Shown here: piece by piece, positions 57,278 through 64,000 of the stretch
How the letters are laid out: each line of letters opens with the position of its first letter
How positions within the stretch are numbered: position 1 is the first letter of the stretch
Source of the DNA: UBA6244 sp963676875
Lineage (GTDB): Bacteria > Bacteroidota > Bacteroidia > Bacteroidales > F082
Assembly: GCA_963676875.1 (NCBI GenBank)
Contig: OY781436.1
Location: 2,046,001 to 2,110,000 of the forward strand
Direction: 5' to 3'
Length of the DNA: 64,000 nt
Notes under the pieces: generated by a model
Told to the model about the DNA's origin: nothing
The model's database searches: none
What the model saw: only the letters and a program-made list of their open reading frames with translations
Position numbers and translations under genes: made by a program

Positions 57278-57393
57278 ATACCAACTTTAAAATGAAGTTA
57301 GCACTACGCTGTTTATATATAATGCCGATATAGAATTGAAGAGGTTTCAGGAGCGAAGCGAACTTAAAGCTCATTTCAATTCATAATCGGTAT
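57278..57393 (+). repeat. 116-bp MITE-like repeat, copy 3
   Basis: Nearly identical to copies 1 and 2, with a few changes at the left end and one in the middle. It marks the left edge of the mobile zone. The region between tRNA-Thr and this repeat (56939-57277) has no gene I can support. Confidence 0.88.
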
Positions 57394-57438
57394 TACGGTT
57401 TTCCACTACACAACCAAAACATATATTCTCTTGTGAAA

Positions 57439-57507
57439 GGGGGTCAACATGCTCCGGAAAATTTATCCTCGTTTTCACAAATAGGGGGGTCAGCTTAGTC
57501 CGGAATA
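57439..57507 (+). repeat. Paired 23-base direct repeats, possible IS21-type end
   Basis: GGGGGTCA-C-T--TCCGGAA occurs at 57439-57461 and 57485-57507, 23 bases each and 46 bases apart. Multiple direct terminal repeats of this kind are known from IS21-family ends. No transposase gene is attached, so only a relic is likely. Confidence 0.4.
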
Positions 57508-57646
57508 CCCAGCCGTAGCCCAAAGCCCTATCTTGGGCACTACCATCACGATGGAAAGGCTCCGAAAACGGGGATATGAATCACGCTCTAACGTTTATCA
57601 TCAAATTTCACCCCAGCAACCTTCGATTAACTTCCCTTGATCTAGA

Positions 57647-57672
57647 GAACCGCCGTATACGAGACCCGGACG
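57647..57672 (+). ncRNA. Outer group II intron remnant, first half of domain V
   Basis: GAACCGCCGTATACGAGACC and the next six bases form the 5' half of a group II domain V (arm ACCGCCGTA, 57649-57657). The partner arm TACGGTGGT continues at 59832 after the inserted minus-strand intron. Joined, the bases read as an uninterrupted domain V. The 5' part of this plus-strand intron is not visible in the window. Confidence 0.65.
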
Positions 57673-57713
57673 GTCGAGTAGGTCGGGGAGATTGCTCTCC
57701 CTTTCCCCTCTAA

Positions 57714-57747
57714 GAACCGTACATGAAAGTTTCCCTTCATACGGCTC
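57714..57747 (-). ncRNA. Group II intron domain V
   Basis: The 34-base domain V on the minus strand starts GAGCCGTATGAAGG and ends CATGTACGGTTC, with a GAAA-type tip. The stem is complete, so the intron could be catalytically active. Confidence 0.85.
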
Positions 57748-57778
57748 AAGCACTCTAAAGACTATTTTAGTAATCCGG

Positions 57779-59275
57779 TCAACAGCTTGCAGTGGCTAAT
57801 TTTCTAATATTATCATGCTTTACAAGCCTACCCTTTGCCCTTTCTCTAAAGTACCCTTTCCATTCCTTATCGTAAGGGTTTGAAAGGCTCTTTATCTTGG
57901 TATGCCTAATAATCTTAGTGGCATCGAAAAGAGGTAGTTCGTAAGTTTGCATTTTATCAGTTGTCGAAAATACCCATTGTCGGTTGCCTTTGGTTTTAAA
58001 GTATTTAGCTTTAATCCAATGGTTGCCTTTGTTGGGATGTCGGCGTTTAGCCCATTTCCACAATAGTTTAAAAACTTTATTGTCCAGCAATGAAAAGGTT
58101 TGTTTGGCTGCAGAGTGTCGGAAGAAGTTAGCCCATCCCCTGATTTTTGGTGTGATCATTCGGATGAGTTCCTTTTGCGATACGGCTTTATGGTTCGAAA
58201 CACATTCACTTATACTTACAAAAATACTTTTTACCGAATCCTTTTTAGGTTTGGTAAGGCATTTATGTTTGTACTTGCGCACGTTGAATCCAAGGAAATC
58301 GAAACCCTTTTGAATATGGGTAATCTTGGTTTTCTCTTCAGAGAGTTCCAATCCTCTATCGGCAAGAAACTTGCTGATAAGCGGTTTAATCTCATGTTCG
58401 AGATATTCGCTATTGCTACAGGTAACCACAAAATCGTCGGCATAACGGACGAAGTTTATTTTAAATGGGTTACTGTTTGGTTTGTGATGAGCATGAAGGT
58501 TGATGATTTCCTCCAAGCCATCGAGTACCATGTTGGCAATTATTGGCGAAATGATACCACCCTGAGGTGTTCCAGCTTCGGTTGGGAACCAGTGTTTTTT
58601 CTCCATATAACCAGCTTTGAGCCATTGAGTCAAAACCTTTTTATTTAAAGGAATATGCTGCAAGATCCATTGGTGCGAAATATTATCGAAACATCCCTTT
58701 ATGTCAGCTTCGAGAATCCATTCAGCCGAATTACGTTTACAAAGCACATTATAACATTGAACAATAGCATCGGCACACGACCGTTTTGGTCTGAACCCGT
58801 AAGAGTTCGGGTCTGCGGTGGTTTCTGCTATAGGTTCGAGACCTAGTTTGAACAAGGCTTGTATAGCCCTGTCCCTAATTGTTGGAATGCCAAGATGCCG
58901 AAGTTTTCCGTTTTTCTTGGGAATAGATTTTCGCTTTAATGGTTTTGCTTTATACCCTTTGATGGATAATTGTTCAATAGCCTTCCATTTCCTGAGTGGT
59001 GTATTCCATAGTATCTTGTCATCGCCGCAGGTTCTACTGCCTTTGTTGGTAGTTACCCTTAGAATAGCCAGCAGTTTCCCGTAAAACGAACGGGTAAGCA
59101 GGAGTAGGAGAGCTTTAGCTTTGTGAAAATGTTTTGCTTTGACGGCCTTTACGATACGCGTTTGTAGTGACTTAACTGCACGGGCTACTTTGTTCCAGTT
59201 AATGGAATCCCAAGTTGTCCATATAGTTTCGGATGCACATCCACTTTCCGGCAGATTCATTTGCGTTTTCCTCAT
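57779..59275 (-). CDS. ltrA: Group II intron reverse transcriptase/maturase
   Basis: The 498-residue intron-encoded protein helps the intron splice and copies it into new sites. The N-terminal LPESG...INWNKV segment is typical, RT motifs are intact including GTPQGGIISP and the YADD catalytic pair (about residue 278), and a maturase domain (KIRGWANFFRH) follows. No C-terminal HNH endonuclease is evident. The ATG at 59275 gives the usual family N-terminus; the frame stays open to 59383. The gene has no frameshift. Confidence 0.93.
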   Translation of the reverse strand: MRKTQMNLPESGCASETIWTTWDSINWNKVARAVKSLQTRIVKAVKAKHFHKAKALLLLLTRSFYGKLLAILRVTTNKGSRTCGDDKILWNTPLRKWKAIEQLSIKGYKAKPLKRKSIPKKNGKLRHLGIPTIRDRAIQALFKLGLEPIAETTADPNSYGFRPKRSCADAIVQCYNVLCKRNSAEWILEADIKGCFDNISHQWILQHIPLNKKVLTQWLKAGYMEKKHWFPTEAGTPQGGIISPIIANMVLDGLEEIINLHAHHKPNSNPFKINFVRYADDFVVTCSNSEYLEHEIKPLISKFLADRGLELSEEKTKITHIQKGFDFLGFNVRKYKHKCLTKPKKDSVKSIFVSISECVSNHKAVSQKELIRMITPKIRGWANFFRHSAAKQTFSLLDNKVFKLLWKWAKRRHPNKGNHWIKAKYFKTKGNRQWVFSTTDKMQTYELPLFDATKIIRHTKIKSLSNPYDKEWKGYFRERAKGRLVKHDNIRKLATASC

Positions 59276-59831
59276 TGAAAGTCTTACTATAAATTTCTCG
59301 TAAAAGAGTACCATAACAGAAGTGGGCATATCCGTTGCATTACACAACGGCATTGGCTTTCTCTGTCGTTCCTTTACCCGCACGGTATTGTGCTCTCCTT
59401 GCGGAGAGCCTAACCGCCAACTGGCCGTAACCGTACGGGCTTACCAAGTTCCACTTACATAACAAACCGGGTTAGGTTCTGCCTCTTTGCCGGGGGAATC
59501 GTAATCCATGTAACAGAAACCACAAAGTCTGTTATCTATACCCCTTACCTTTTGGTCATAGCGTATCATCGTCTTTCGCTATTCTCACGTCACGACATTT
59601 ATTAGCAGTTCACATATGTTAACCATACCGGTTAAGCCTAACTCCTCCATGGTTTGACGATACCACGACAGGTTTCCCTTACAGAAATCCTTTACAGGCT
59701 ATATTGTCCGGACAGCTTCGCACAAACCAGTTGCCCGGTATGCACGTGTCCATAGGCTACTTGTGATGGAACACAAGGTTTAATCATTCAATGAACGTTA
59801 TACAGTTATATTAAGCGACTTCTTGTCGCAC

Positions 59832-59889
59832 TACGGTGGTGTGAGAGGCGCACTCCGTCAGTTAATTCTGGCGGAGCCGTCTACTCGAT
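59832..59889 (+). ncRNA. Outer group II intron remnant: rest of domain V and domain VI
   Basis: TACGGTGGTGTGAGAGG completes domain V; the hairpin ACTCCGTCAG-TTAATT-CTGGCGGAG is domain VI; the intron ends CTACTCGAT at 59889. The next bases, TGTATGC, are the tail of the core TTGTATGC expected for the third cassette's attC, so the outer intron sits in that site, opposite to the cassette genes. Confidence 0.65.
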
Positions 59890-60554
59890 TGTATGCTGTG
59901 CTTGTTTTTCTCCCAAGCGTTATAAAAAATCAAAAATCCGAAAATCCATAAAGAAATATTTTCGAACTCATCATATCTTAATAATCTTTCGGCTTTTCTT
60001 GATTCTGACAAATCGATATGTTCTAATAGTTTTTTTACTTCTTTAGGTGAGAATTTGTCTTGGCTTTTATATTTATCTTCTCCAATTAGAAGGCTAAATT
60101 CAGAGGCTAAATTCTTGTAGTTTCCTGAATTAATAATTTTAGCTAATCTCTCTTTTTTTATAGATTGCATCATTCCCCATTTTCCTTGACCTTGCCATTC
60201 ATTTAAAATACCATAAGTTTCGTAGAGAGTAAATTTCCTTTTTCCTATAAATCCTTTCAATTCAAAATATTCTTTGAATCGCTTGTTAAATGTGTTTTTG
60301 TTACATTTAGTTAATTCGTAAAGGTCTTTTTTATCAATTTTTGTTTTGTAGATTAAATCTAACCCTTTAATCAGTTGTTCATCTGTGTATTGAGATGAAT
60401 CTTTTTTCCTTAAGTCAAGATAACCTGAAAAATGGAATATATAAATTAAAAAATTCCTAAATGATTTGAAATTATAATTAAATAGGCAACCTATAATAAA
60501 TATTACAGGTGCTCCATTTTTATATCTTTTTCTTTTCCAATCAAAATTTTCCAT
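59862..60554 (-). CDS. Unknown cassette-encoded protein, C-terminus replaced by intron
   Basis: The 230-residue protein is Lys-, Asn- and aromatic-rich with an N-terminal hydrophobic segment (about residues 15-45), a predicted helical middle that may hold a helix-turn-helix (KKDLYELTKCNKNTFNKRFKE-like) and a C-terminal membrane-like helix (ISLWIFGFLIFY). Its last eight codons (about SSRRLRQN) are read from intron sequence; the native end is lost or lay in the attC site. AT-rich base composition differs from the core genes. No family is recognised. It is downstream of the 41-residue ORF in the same cassette. Confidence 0.6.
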   Translation of the reverse strand: MENFDWKRKRYKNGAPVIFIIGCLFNYNFKSFRNFLIYIFHFSGYLDLRKKDSSQYTDEQLIKGLDLIYKTKIDKKDLYELTKCNKNTFNKRFKEYFELKGFIGKRKFTLYETYGILNEWQGQGKWGMMQSIKKERLAKIINSGNYKNLASEFSLLIGEDKYKSQDKFSPKEVKKLLEHIDLSESRKAERLLRYDEFENISLWIFGFLIFYNAWEKNKHSIQSSRRLRQN

Positions 60555-60561
60555 GTAAAAT

Positions 60562-60587
60562 ATGCGCTACTTCATCAAGTAGCGCAT
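60562..60587 (-). terminator. Hairpin between the 41-residue ORF and the 60554 gene
   Basis: A perfect 11-bp stem ATGCGCTACTT / AAGTAGCGCAT with a 4-base loop is followed on the minus strand by ATTTTA and then the downstream ATG. It may attenuate expression of the second gene. Confidence 0.55.
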
Positions 60588-60600
60588 TTAAAAAATTCAG

Positions 60601-60726
60601 TTATTTTTTAGTTCTAGGTGCAGGTGGCGCAGTTCTTCCTGGTCTAGTTGGTGCATTTCCTCTGCCTGTTCCTGATGGTTTTCCTGTTGTACTTGGTGCA
60701 TTTTTTAATCCGCTTGATTTTCCCAT
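60601..60726 (-). CDS. 41-residue basic Gly/Pro/Thr peptide
   Basis: A short complete ORF encodes a disordered, strongly basic peptide with repeated NAP-T-GKPSG-like and RGNAPTRPGR motifs, ending RTKK. It has no hydrophobic segment. A good -7 element precedes it and a stem-loop follows. I recognise no named family. It occupies the first position of the third cassette, before a 230-residue unknown protein, so it may act as a regulatory leader, an RNA-binding peptide or an antitoxin-like partner; none is shown by sequence. Confidence 0.5.
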   Translation of the reverse strand: MGKSSGLKNAPSTTGKPSGTGRGNAPTRPGRTAPPAPRTKK

Positions 60727-60753
60727 TTTTTATATTTTTAAATTAATATTAAA

Positions 60754-60761
60754 CAAATTTA
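60754..60761 (-). promoter_or_regulatory. Minus-strand -7 element TAAATTTG
   Basis: A perfect TAnnTTTG on the minus strand lies 27 bases before the 41-residue ORF start, suggesting this cassette has its own promoter. Confidence 0.45.
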
Positions 60762-60815
60762 AAAATGTTCAGTTTATCGTTGTCTAAATTTTAATCGTTA
60801 GCAATTTTTCGCATT

Positions 60816-60953
60816 GCATACAACGATAGCTATAAGATGTCGTTTGGCGCTTTTCAAAGCTACAAATTTCCCGACAGCTGTATGTTATTTAAATGTTTCA
60901 ATGTTCTATGTTTGCAGTGCCCGCCAAATGCATTTTATAGCCGTGTTGGGCAC
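60816..60953 (-). repeat. attC-like recombination site A (138 bp)
   Basis: On the minus strand the site begins GTGCCCAAC and ends GTTGTATGC; inside, GGCTATAAAATGCATTTGGC pairs imperfectly with GCGCCAAACGACATCTTATAG. GCCCAAC matches the attC R-box consensus RYYYAAC. It starts seven bases after the stop of the 60961 gene, as attC sites do after cassette genes. Confidence 0.7.
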
Positions 60954-60960
60954 TGTGCTT

Positions 60961-61695
60961 TTATGATTTTTCTAATTTTTCAATAATTTTATCTGCAATT
61001 ATTATCATTTCGGCTCTCTTTGAATCACTGTACTTTTGTGAATCATGAACAATATCATTTCTAGCTGTAAGCAATTGTTTTATTTCTTTTAAATCTTTAT
61101 CCGATGTTGCATAATGTTCAGATAAATATTGAAGCAATTGATTAAATGAAATCACTTTTTGCTCCTTTTCGTTTTTTGCATATTTCTTTCTGACAAGGCT
61201 TTCTATTATTTGCCATCTTTCAACGACTGCGTAATCTGGGCTTGGATAAAAGTCATGATTTTTAACCTTTACTTCTGTTTGCAGTTTTGATTGCTTTAAT
61301 AAATAAAATTGATTAAAAAAGAATGATAAAAATGTCATAAGTATACCAGCAACAACCATAATCAATCCTAAATCGCTTTTTAAGTCAAAATTTGAAGTTT
61401 GATAAAAATAAATCATGAATCCAATTATAGCATACAAAGCACCTGCCAATCCAATTAAGTAGGTCATTCGTTTGCGCCTAGATGCTGAATTTTTAATTTT
61501 CAACTCAGTATATCGATTACTATCATTAGCTTCTAAAATATCACGCAATGATATTTCAATATTTTCAGTTTGATTTTGTCTCGCAATATCAAATGCCTTT
61601 TCAAGCAATTCTTGCTTTTTATCTGCAATTATCTCACTTATTTTTTCTTTTGCAGATTCTGTAAGTAATTTTTCTATTTTATCTGTATTATTCAT
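60961..61695 (-). CDS. Two-helix membrane protein with C-terminal HEPN-like motif
   Basis: The 244-residue protein begins with a helical region including LLEKAFDIARQNQTENIEIS and RDILEAND, has two transmembrane segments (about residues 80-100 and 110-132) and a C-terminal cytosolic helical domain with ARNDIVHDSQK. RNDIVH fits the RX4-6H motif of HEPN ribonucleases. Its start overlaps the stop of the 61688 gene by 8 bases, so the two are translationally coupled. The general layout resembles membrane modules of bacterial conflict systems, but I cannot name a family. RNase activity is a prediction only. Confidence 0.65.
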   Translation of the reverse strand: MNNTDKIEKLLTESAKEKISEIIADKKQELLEKAFDIARQNQTENIEISLRDILEANDSNRYTELKIKNSASRRKRMTYLIGLAGALYAIIGFMIYFYQTSNFDLKSDLGLIMVVAGILMTFLSFFFNQFYLLKQSKLQTEVKVKNHDFYPSPDYAVVERWQIIESLVRKKYAKNEKEQKVISFNQLLQYLSEHYATSDKDLKEIKQLLTARNDIVHDSQKYSDSKRAEMIIIADKIIEKLEKS

Positions 61696-62086
61696 TTTTG
61701 CTGGAATTAAAGAAAACATAAATATTGGCGATAATCGCTAAAAGGAATACCACAAGAAAAACGATAACATACCAAGTTGTATCAAACTCTTCTGTCTTAA
61801 AAAGTCCACCAGTTAATATTGTCAAGATAAAAGCTAATGACTGTCCAAAAATTCTTTTACCAATATTTCTATTAAAAGTCCTGTACTTTTTTGCAAATAC
61901 CACGGCATCATTTATAATAGAAGCTGTTATTTCTGGAGTTGACGTCGTATTTCTACTAGCTTCCAATCTACTAGCTTCATCTAGTATTTCATCGAGATAC
62001 TTTTGAGAAATCTTTTGTAATTCGCCCTTTGCCGAATGACTCAGGTTTCCCAGTTTTTCATCTTGGATTTCAATTTTGATTTCCAT
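61688..62086 (-). CDS. Small two-helix membrane protein, partner of the HEPN-like protein
   Basis: The 132-residue protein has an N-terminal helical region (residues 10-70, with YLDEILDEASRLEAS and EITASIINDAVVFAKK) and two transmembrane segments (about 80-96 and 105-125). The helical region has the same pattern, EA-x-RL...EI-x-x-x-I, as that in the overlapping downstream protein, so the two may be distant paralogues that dimerise. Function is unknown. It begins the second cassette. Confidence 0.65.
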   Translation of the reverse strand: MEIKIEIQDEKLGNLSHSAKGELQKISQKYLDEILDEASRLEASRNTTSTPEITASIINDAVVFAKKYRTFNRNIGKRIFGQSLAFILTILTGGLFKTEEFDTTWYVIVFLVVFLLAIIANIYVFFNSSKNE

Positions 62087-62136
62087 TTATATCATTCTTA
62101 TGTTATTATTCATGTCTGTGTATCGGTTTCTGCATT

Positions 62137-62270
62137 GTGCCCAACGTTGAGTATAAGAATAGTAGCCGACCGCGGGGCACTTTCCTGTCATGTTACACGA
62201 AAGTTGAAGCGTGCTAAAGCCCTTGAAAATACTACTGTCTAGGCTATTATTTTTATACATTGTTATGCAC
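62137..62270 (-). repeat. attC-like recombination site B (134 bp)
   Basis: On the minus strand it begins GTGCATAAC and ends GTTGGGCAC (GTTGGGC matches GTTRRRY exactly). Inner arms TATAAAAATAATAGCC and GGCTACTATTCTTATA pair. It starts six bases after the stop of the 62276 gene. Its end core is the exact complement of the start core of site A, as expected if both belong to the cassette between them. Confidence 0.75.
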
Positions 62271-62275
62271 TGGTT

Positions 62276-62713
62276 TTATTTTGGCCATTTATATGTTTCT
62301 CTATTTTCAAAAGGTACACCCAATTCTATTTCAATCACTTTTTCATAATCTGATTGAAGGGTAAACCAAAATTCTTCGTTAAAATGTGCCGTAAAAGAAC
62401 GATAATCATTTACTTCCCAGTTTGAAATTAAATCTCCGAAAATTTCCGTTTTTACAAAGTCAATATTATCGTCAATTATTTTTTTATTATTGAAAGTCAG
62501 GTTTTTATTTGAACTCTCAATGTAGCCTAATCTATCTTCCTCTTTTGGATAAAAAGATAACCTCAGATTTAAAGCATTATAATCAAACATCACTTTATCA
62601 TCGTCATCTTCTTCAATTCTAATTCTGCCTGGTTGTCCCAAAATCTCTTCAACTTCAGTTTTTTTCATTCCGAATTTAATTTCACCAATTCCAATTCCAA
62701 GTTTTATCTCCAT
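62276..62713 (-). CDS. Small acidic cassette-encoded protein
   Basis: The 145-residue soluble acidic protein starts with GIGEIKFGMKKTEVEEILGQ, a pattern also seen in BamE/SmpA-like and some immunity proteins, where a small alpha-beta unit follows a glycine. The rest is rich in Asp, Glu and aromatics. No signal peptide. It fills a whole cassette alone. Immunity-protein or stress roles are possible but not shown. Confidence 0.65.
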   Translation of the reverse strand: MEIKLGIGIGEIKFGMKKTEVEEILGQPGRIRIEEDDDDKVMFDYNALNLRLSFYPKEEDRLGYIESSNKNLTFNNKKIIDDNIDFVKTEIFGDLISNWEVNDYRSFTAHFNEEFWFTLQSDYEKVIEIELGVPFENRETYKWPK

Positions 62714-62761
62714 TTATTCTTTTTATTCAATTAGTAGTGTGCTGAAACTGTCTTATAACTT

Positions 62762-62770
62762 GTGCATAAC
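62762..62770 (-). repeat. attC/attI core at the start of the first cassette
   Basis: GTTATGCAC on the minus strand is the exact complement of the GTGCATAAC that opens site B, so it marks the start of the first cassette. No palindromic partner is found upstream, so it could be an attI-like site or a decayed attC. Confidence 0.55.
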
Positions 62771-63375
62771 TAATATATAAAAACACCCCTATTGCGTTTA
62801 TCTCCACTATACCATCACCGCCAAAACCCCCATGTGATATTTCTTTATGCCTCATTAGGTGGAATATATCCATTTTTAAATATTTCTAAACGTTTAAAAT
62901 CAGCTCCTTGTTTCATTGTAATGGATCATCGGTAGTTTGGTGTGGTAAAGCTAGGAATATTTCTTGTTCTGCAACTGTGAAGCATTCAAAAATATTTTTT
63001 TTATCGCAGGTCAAAGTTTCCTCAAGCGTCATTCGGATAATGGGTTAGTTGAGGTAACGCAAGTTTTTCGATAAAAATAACCACTCTTTTTTTACACTCG
63101 TTTTTTCACGTTTTTCGCCTCATTTTATCTCCCAACATGCACCTCAGATACTTCTAGCGATGGTTGTGTCGGTATATTTACTCACCGAAAAAGTCTTTTA
63201 TTGCTTAAGTATAAAACGACTAAAAGAGTGAGTCGATAAGGTAATAAATCTACTCCCTCAGACTCGGCGAGCGGAGAGAGCGGCATGAGATGGTTTGTAC
63301 AGCAGTTCAACATAGACTCCACGCTGAATATTGCAGACCGCTAGAATCCTATTCATTAGCTGCTGGTTTTTTATA
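62771..63375. other. Gene-free stretch beyond the cassettes
   Basis: No coding region can be supported and there is no integrase gene. An imperfect 54-base inverted repeat lies at 63180-63233 (outer arms ACTCAC / GTGAGT, inner AGTC / GACT and TTTTAT / ATAAAA). A promoter or attI for the cassettes may lie here but is not identifiable. Confidence 0.5.
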
Positions 63376-64000
63376 TTAATCTTTTCTTAAAATAATCATA
63401 TTATCAAAATGCTTTTGTTTTTTAAAAACGATTCTCAAATAATAAACTCCAGAAGGTACATCACTTAAATCAAGAGGATACTTATATTCATTTTTCGTGA
63501 TCATAAAAGTCTCATATCTGATAAGCTTGCCACCAGTATTTGCAACGTACAATTCAGCATTGCCTTCTAATCCTTCAATTGAAACGTTATAAAATCCATT
63601 TGAAGGATTTGGTGACACGGTTATGTCATAAGCAGAATTTTCATTAAAAAGACCAACCGTGCTCATATCAATAATTAAAGAATCTGAAAATGTTTCACCA
63701 CAATCATTTATTGCTTGGACATAAATATATGCAAGGATTCCAATGTAGGAGGTATTCCAGTTGACAATTGCATTGATACCATTTCCGGTGATTACTCCTG
63801 CATCAGATGGCTCAAGATGCCATTGGTATGAATTTGCATTCTCAACAGTGTCAGTATAGTATTCCGTGATAGAGCATGTGTCCAAAAGTATAACAACGGG
63901 ACCTTGTGGCGTTGATGGTTGGTGCGGAATGTCAATAATTGAAAGAACTACTGTGTCTGAAATTAATTCATCGCACGGATAAGTTGCAGAAGCAGTTAAT
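63376..64000 (-). CDS. Secreted protein with Ig-like repeats and T9SS tail (5' partial)
   Basis: The frame is open to the right edge of the window, so the N-terminus is missing. The visible 207 residues contain an Ig-like/SprB-type repeat (CSITEYYTDTVENANSYQW, CGETFSDSLIID) and a T9SS type A tail (about the last 80 residues, with VSPNPSNGFYNVSI and VPSGVYYLRI). It is probably a large surface adhesin or gliding-type protein. Confidence 0.82.
   Translation of the reverse strand, partial: LTASATYPCDELISDTVVLSIIDIPHQPSTPQGPVVILLDTCSITEYYTDTVENANSYQWHLEPSDAGVITGNGINAIVNWNTSYIGILAYIYVQAINDCGETFSDSLIIDMSTVGLFNENSAYDITVSPNPSNGFYNVSIEGLEGNAELYVANTGGKLIRYETFMITKNEYKYPLDLSDVPSGVYYLRIVFKKQKHFDNMIILRKD

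Larger units (their letters stand above)
57673..59831 (-). mobile_element. Complete group II intron, minus strand, inserted in another intron
   Basis: On the minus strand the element begins with GTGCGACAAGAAGTCG at 59831, a group II 5' consensus, contains a reverse-transcriptase gene, domain V (57714-57747) and a domain VI hairpin, and ends CTACTCGAC at 57673. Both junctions are fixed to the base because removing 2159 bases restores the outer domain V. The 5' RNA domains occupy about 59276-59831. Confidence 0.87.

Noticed and set aside
60509..60787. 92-codon plus-strand ORF over the cassette start
   Set aside because: It runs antisense to the 41-residue ORF, its promoter and the hairpin, and its hydrophobic product is what antisense of a Gly/Pro/Lys-rich peptide would give.
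62771..63375. Integrase gene or attI site beside the cassettes
   Set aside because: No tyrosine-recombinase motifs in any frame; an attI cannot be recognised without a paired integrase.

Overview
This window comes from a member of the Bacteroidota, probably a free-living Bacteroidales/Marinilabiliales-type organism. The evidence is many secreted proteins with type IX secretion (T9SS) C-terminal sorting tails, TonB-linked outer-membrane proteins, promoters of the Bacteroidota type (TTG-N20/21-TAnnTTTG) and few Shine-Dalgarno sequences. Species cannot be named from sequence alone.

Layout. 1-6000: the end of a phage-tail-like adhesin with an S74 self-chaperone domain, a TPR sensor kinase/response regulator pair and an AEC-family transporter. 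6100-18300: a secretome cluster of a dockerin-like protein, two large adhesin or enzyme-like T9SS proteins each followed by a nearly identical 223-bp block encoding a tiny sorting-tag-like peptide, and a subtilase. 18480-29020: a MarR-controlled fatty-acid oxidation operon (hydratase/dehydrogenase, thiolase, acyl-CoA dehydrogenase, thioesterase-like protein, acyl-CoA ligase and a membrane Fe-S electron carrier). 29100-35500: a lipoprotein, a phosphoesterase, outer-membrane barrels and T9SS proteins. 35500-42760: a DUF3667 membrane protein, a metal-linked trio (HMA protein, TonB receptor, HYC_CC_PP protein) and PEP carboxylase. 42760-50640: an accessory stretch with a transposase remnant, a large T9SS subtilase, a broken YgjP-type peptidase, an LRR-like lipoprotein and an AbiE toxin-antitoxin pair next to tRNA-Lys. 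50980-56370: core genes (MeaB GTPase, TrkA, TrkH, Hsp31-like protein) and tRNA-Thr. 57270-62800: a mobile zone. 63376-64000: the end of another T9SS protein.

The most unusual part is 57640-62770. Three minus-strand gene cassettes are separated by imperfect palindromes that behave like integron attC sites: for the two complete cassettes, the core at the cassette start is the exact complement of the core at its end. No integrase lies in the window, so it resembles an integrase-less cassette cluster (CALIN). The cassettes encode a small acidic protein, a two-gene membrane module whose second protein ends in an RNDIVH HEPN-like motif, and a 41-residue basic peptide paired with an unknown 230-residue protein. 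The last cassette is cut at its attC core by the 3' end of a plus-strand group II intron, whose domain V is itself split exactly by a complete minus-strand group II intron carrying a reverse transcriptase.

Three 116-bp MITE-like repeats (42896, 56416, 57278), an 18-fold GATC repeat (37168-37311) and a MarR operator wrapped around its own promoter (18482-18526) are further non-coding features.
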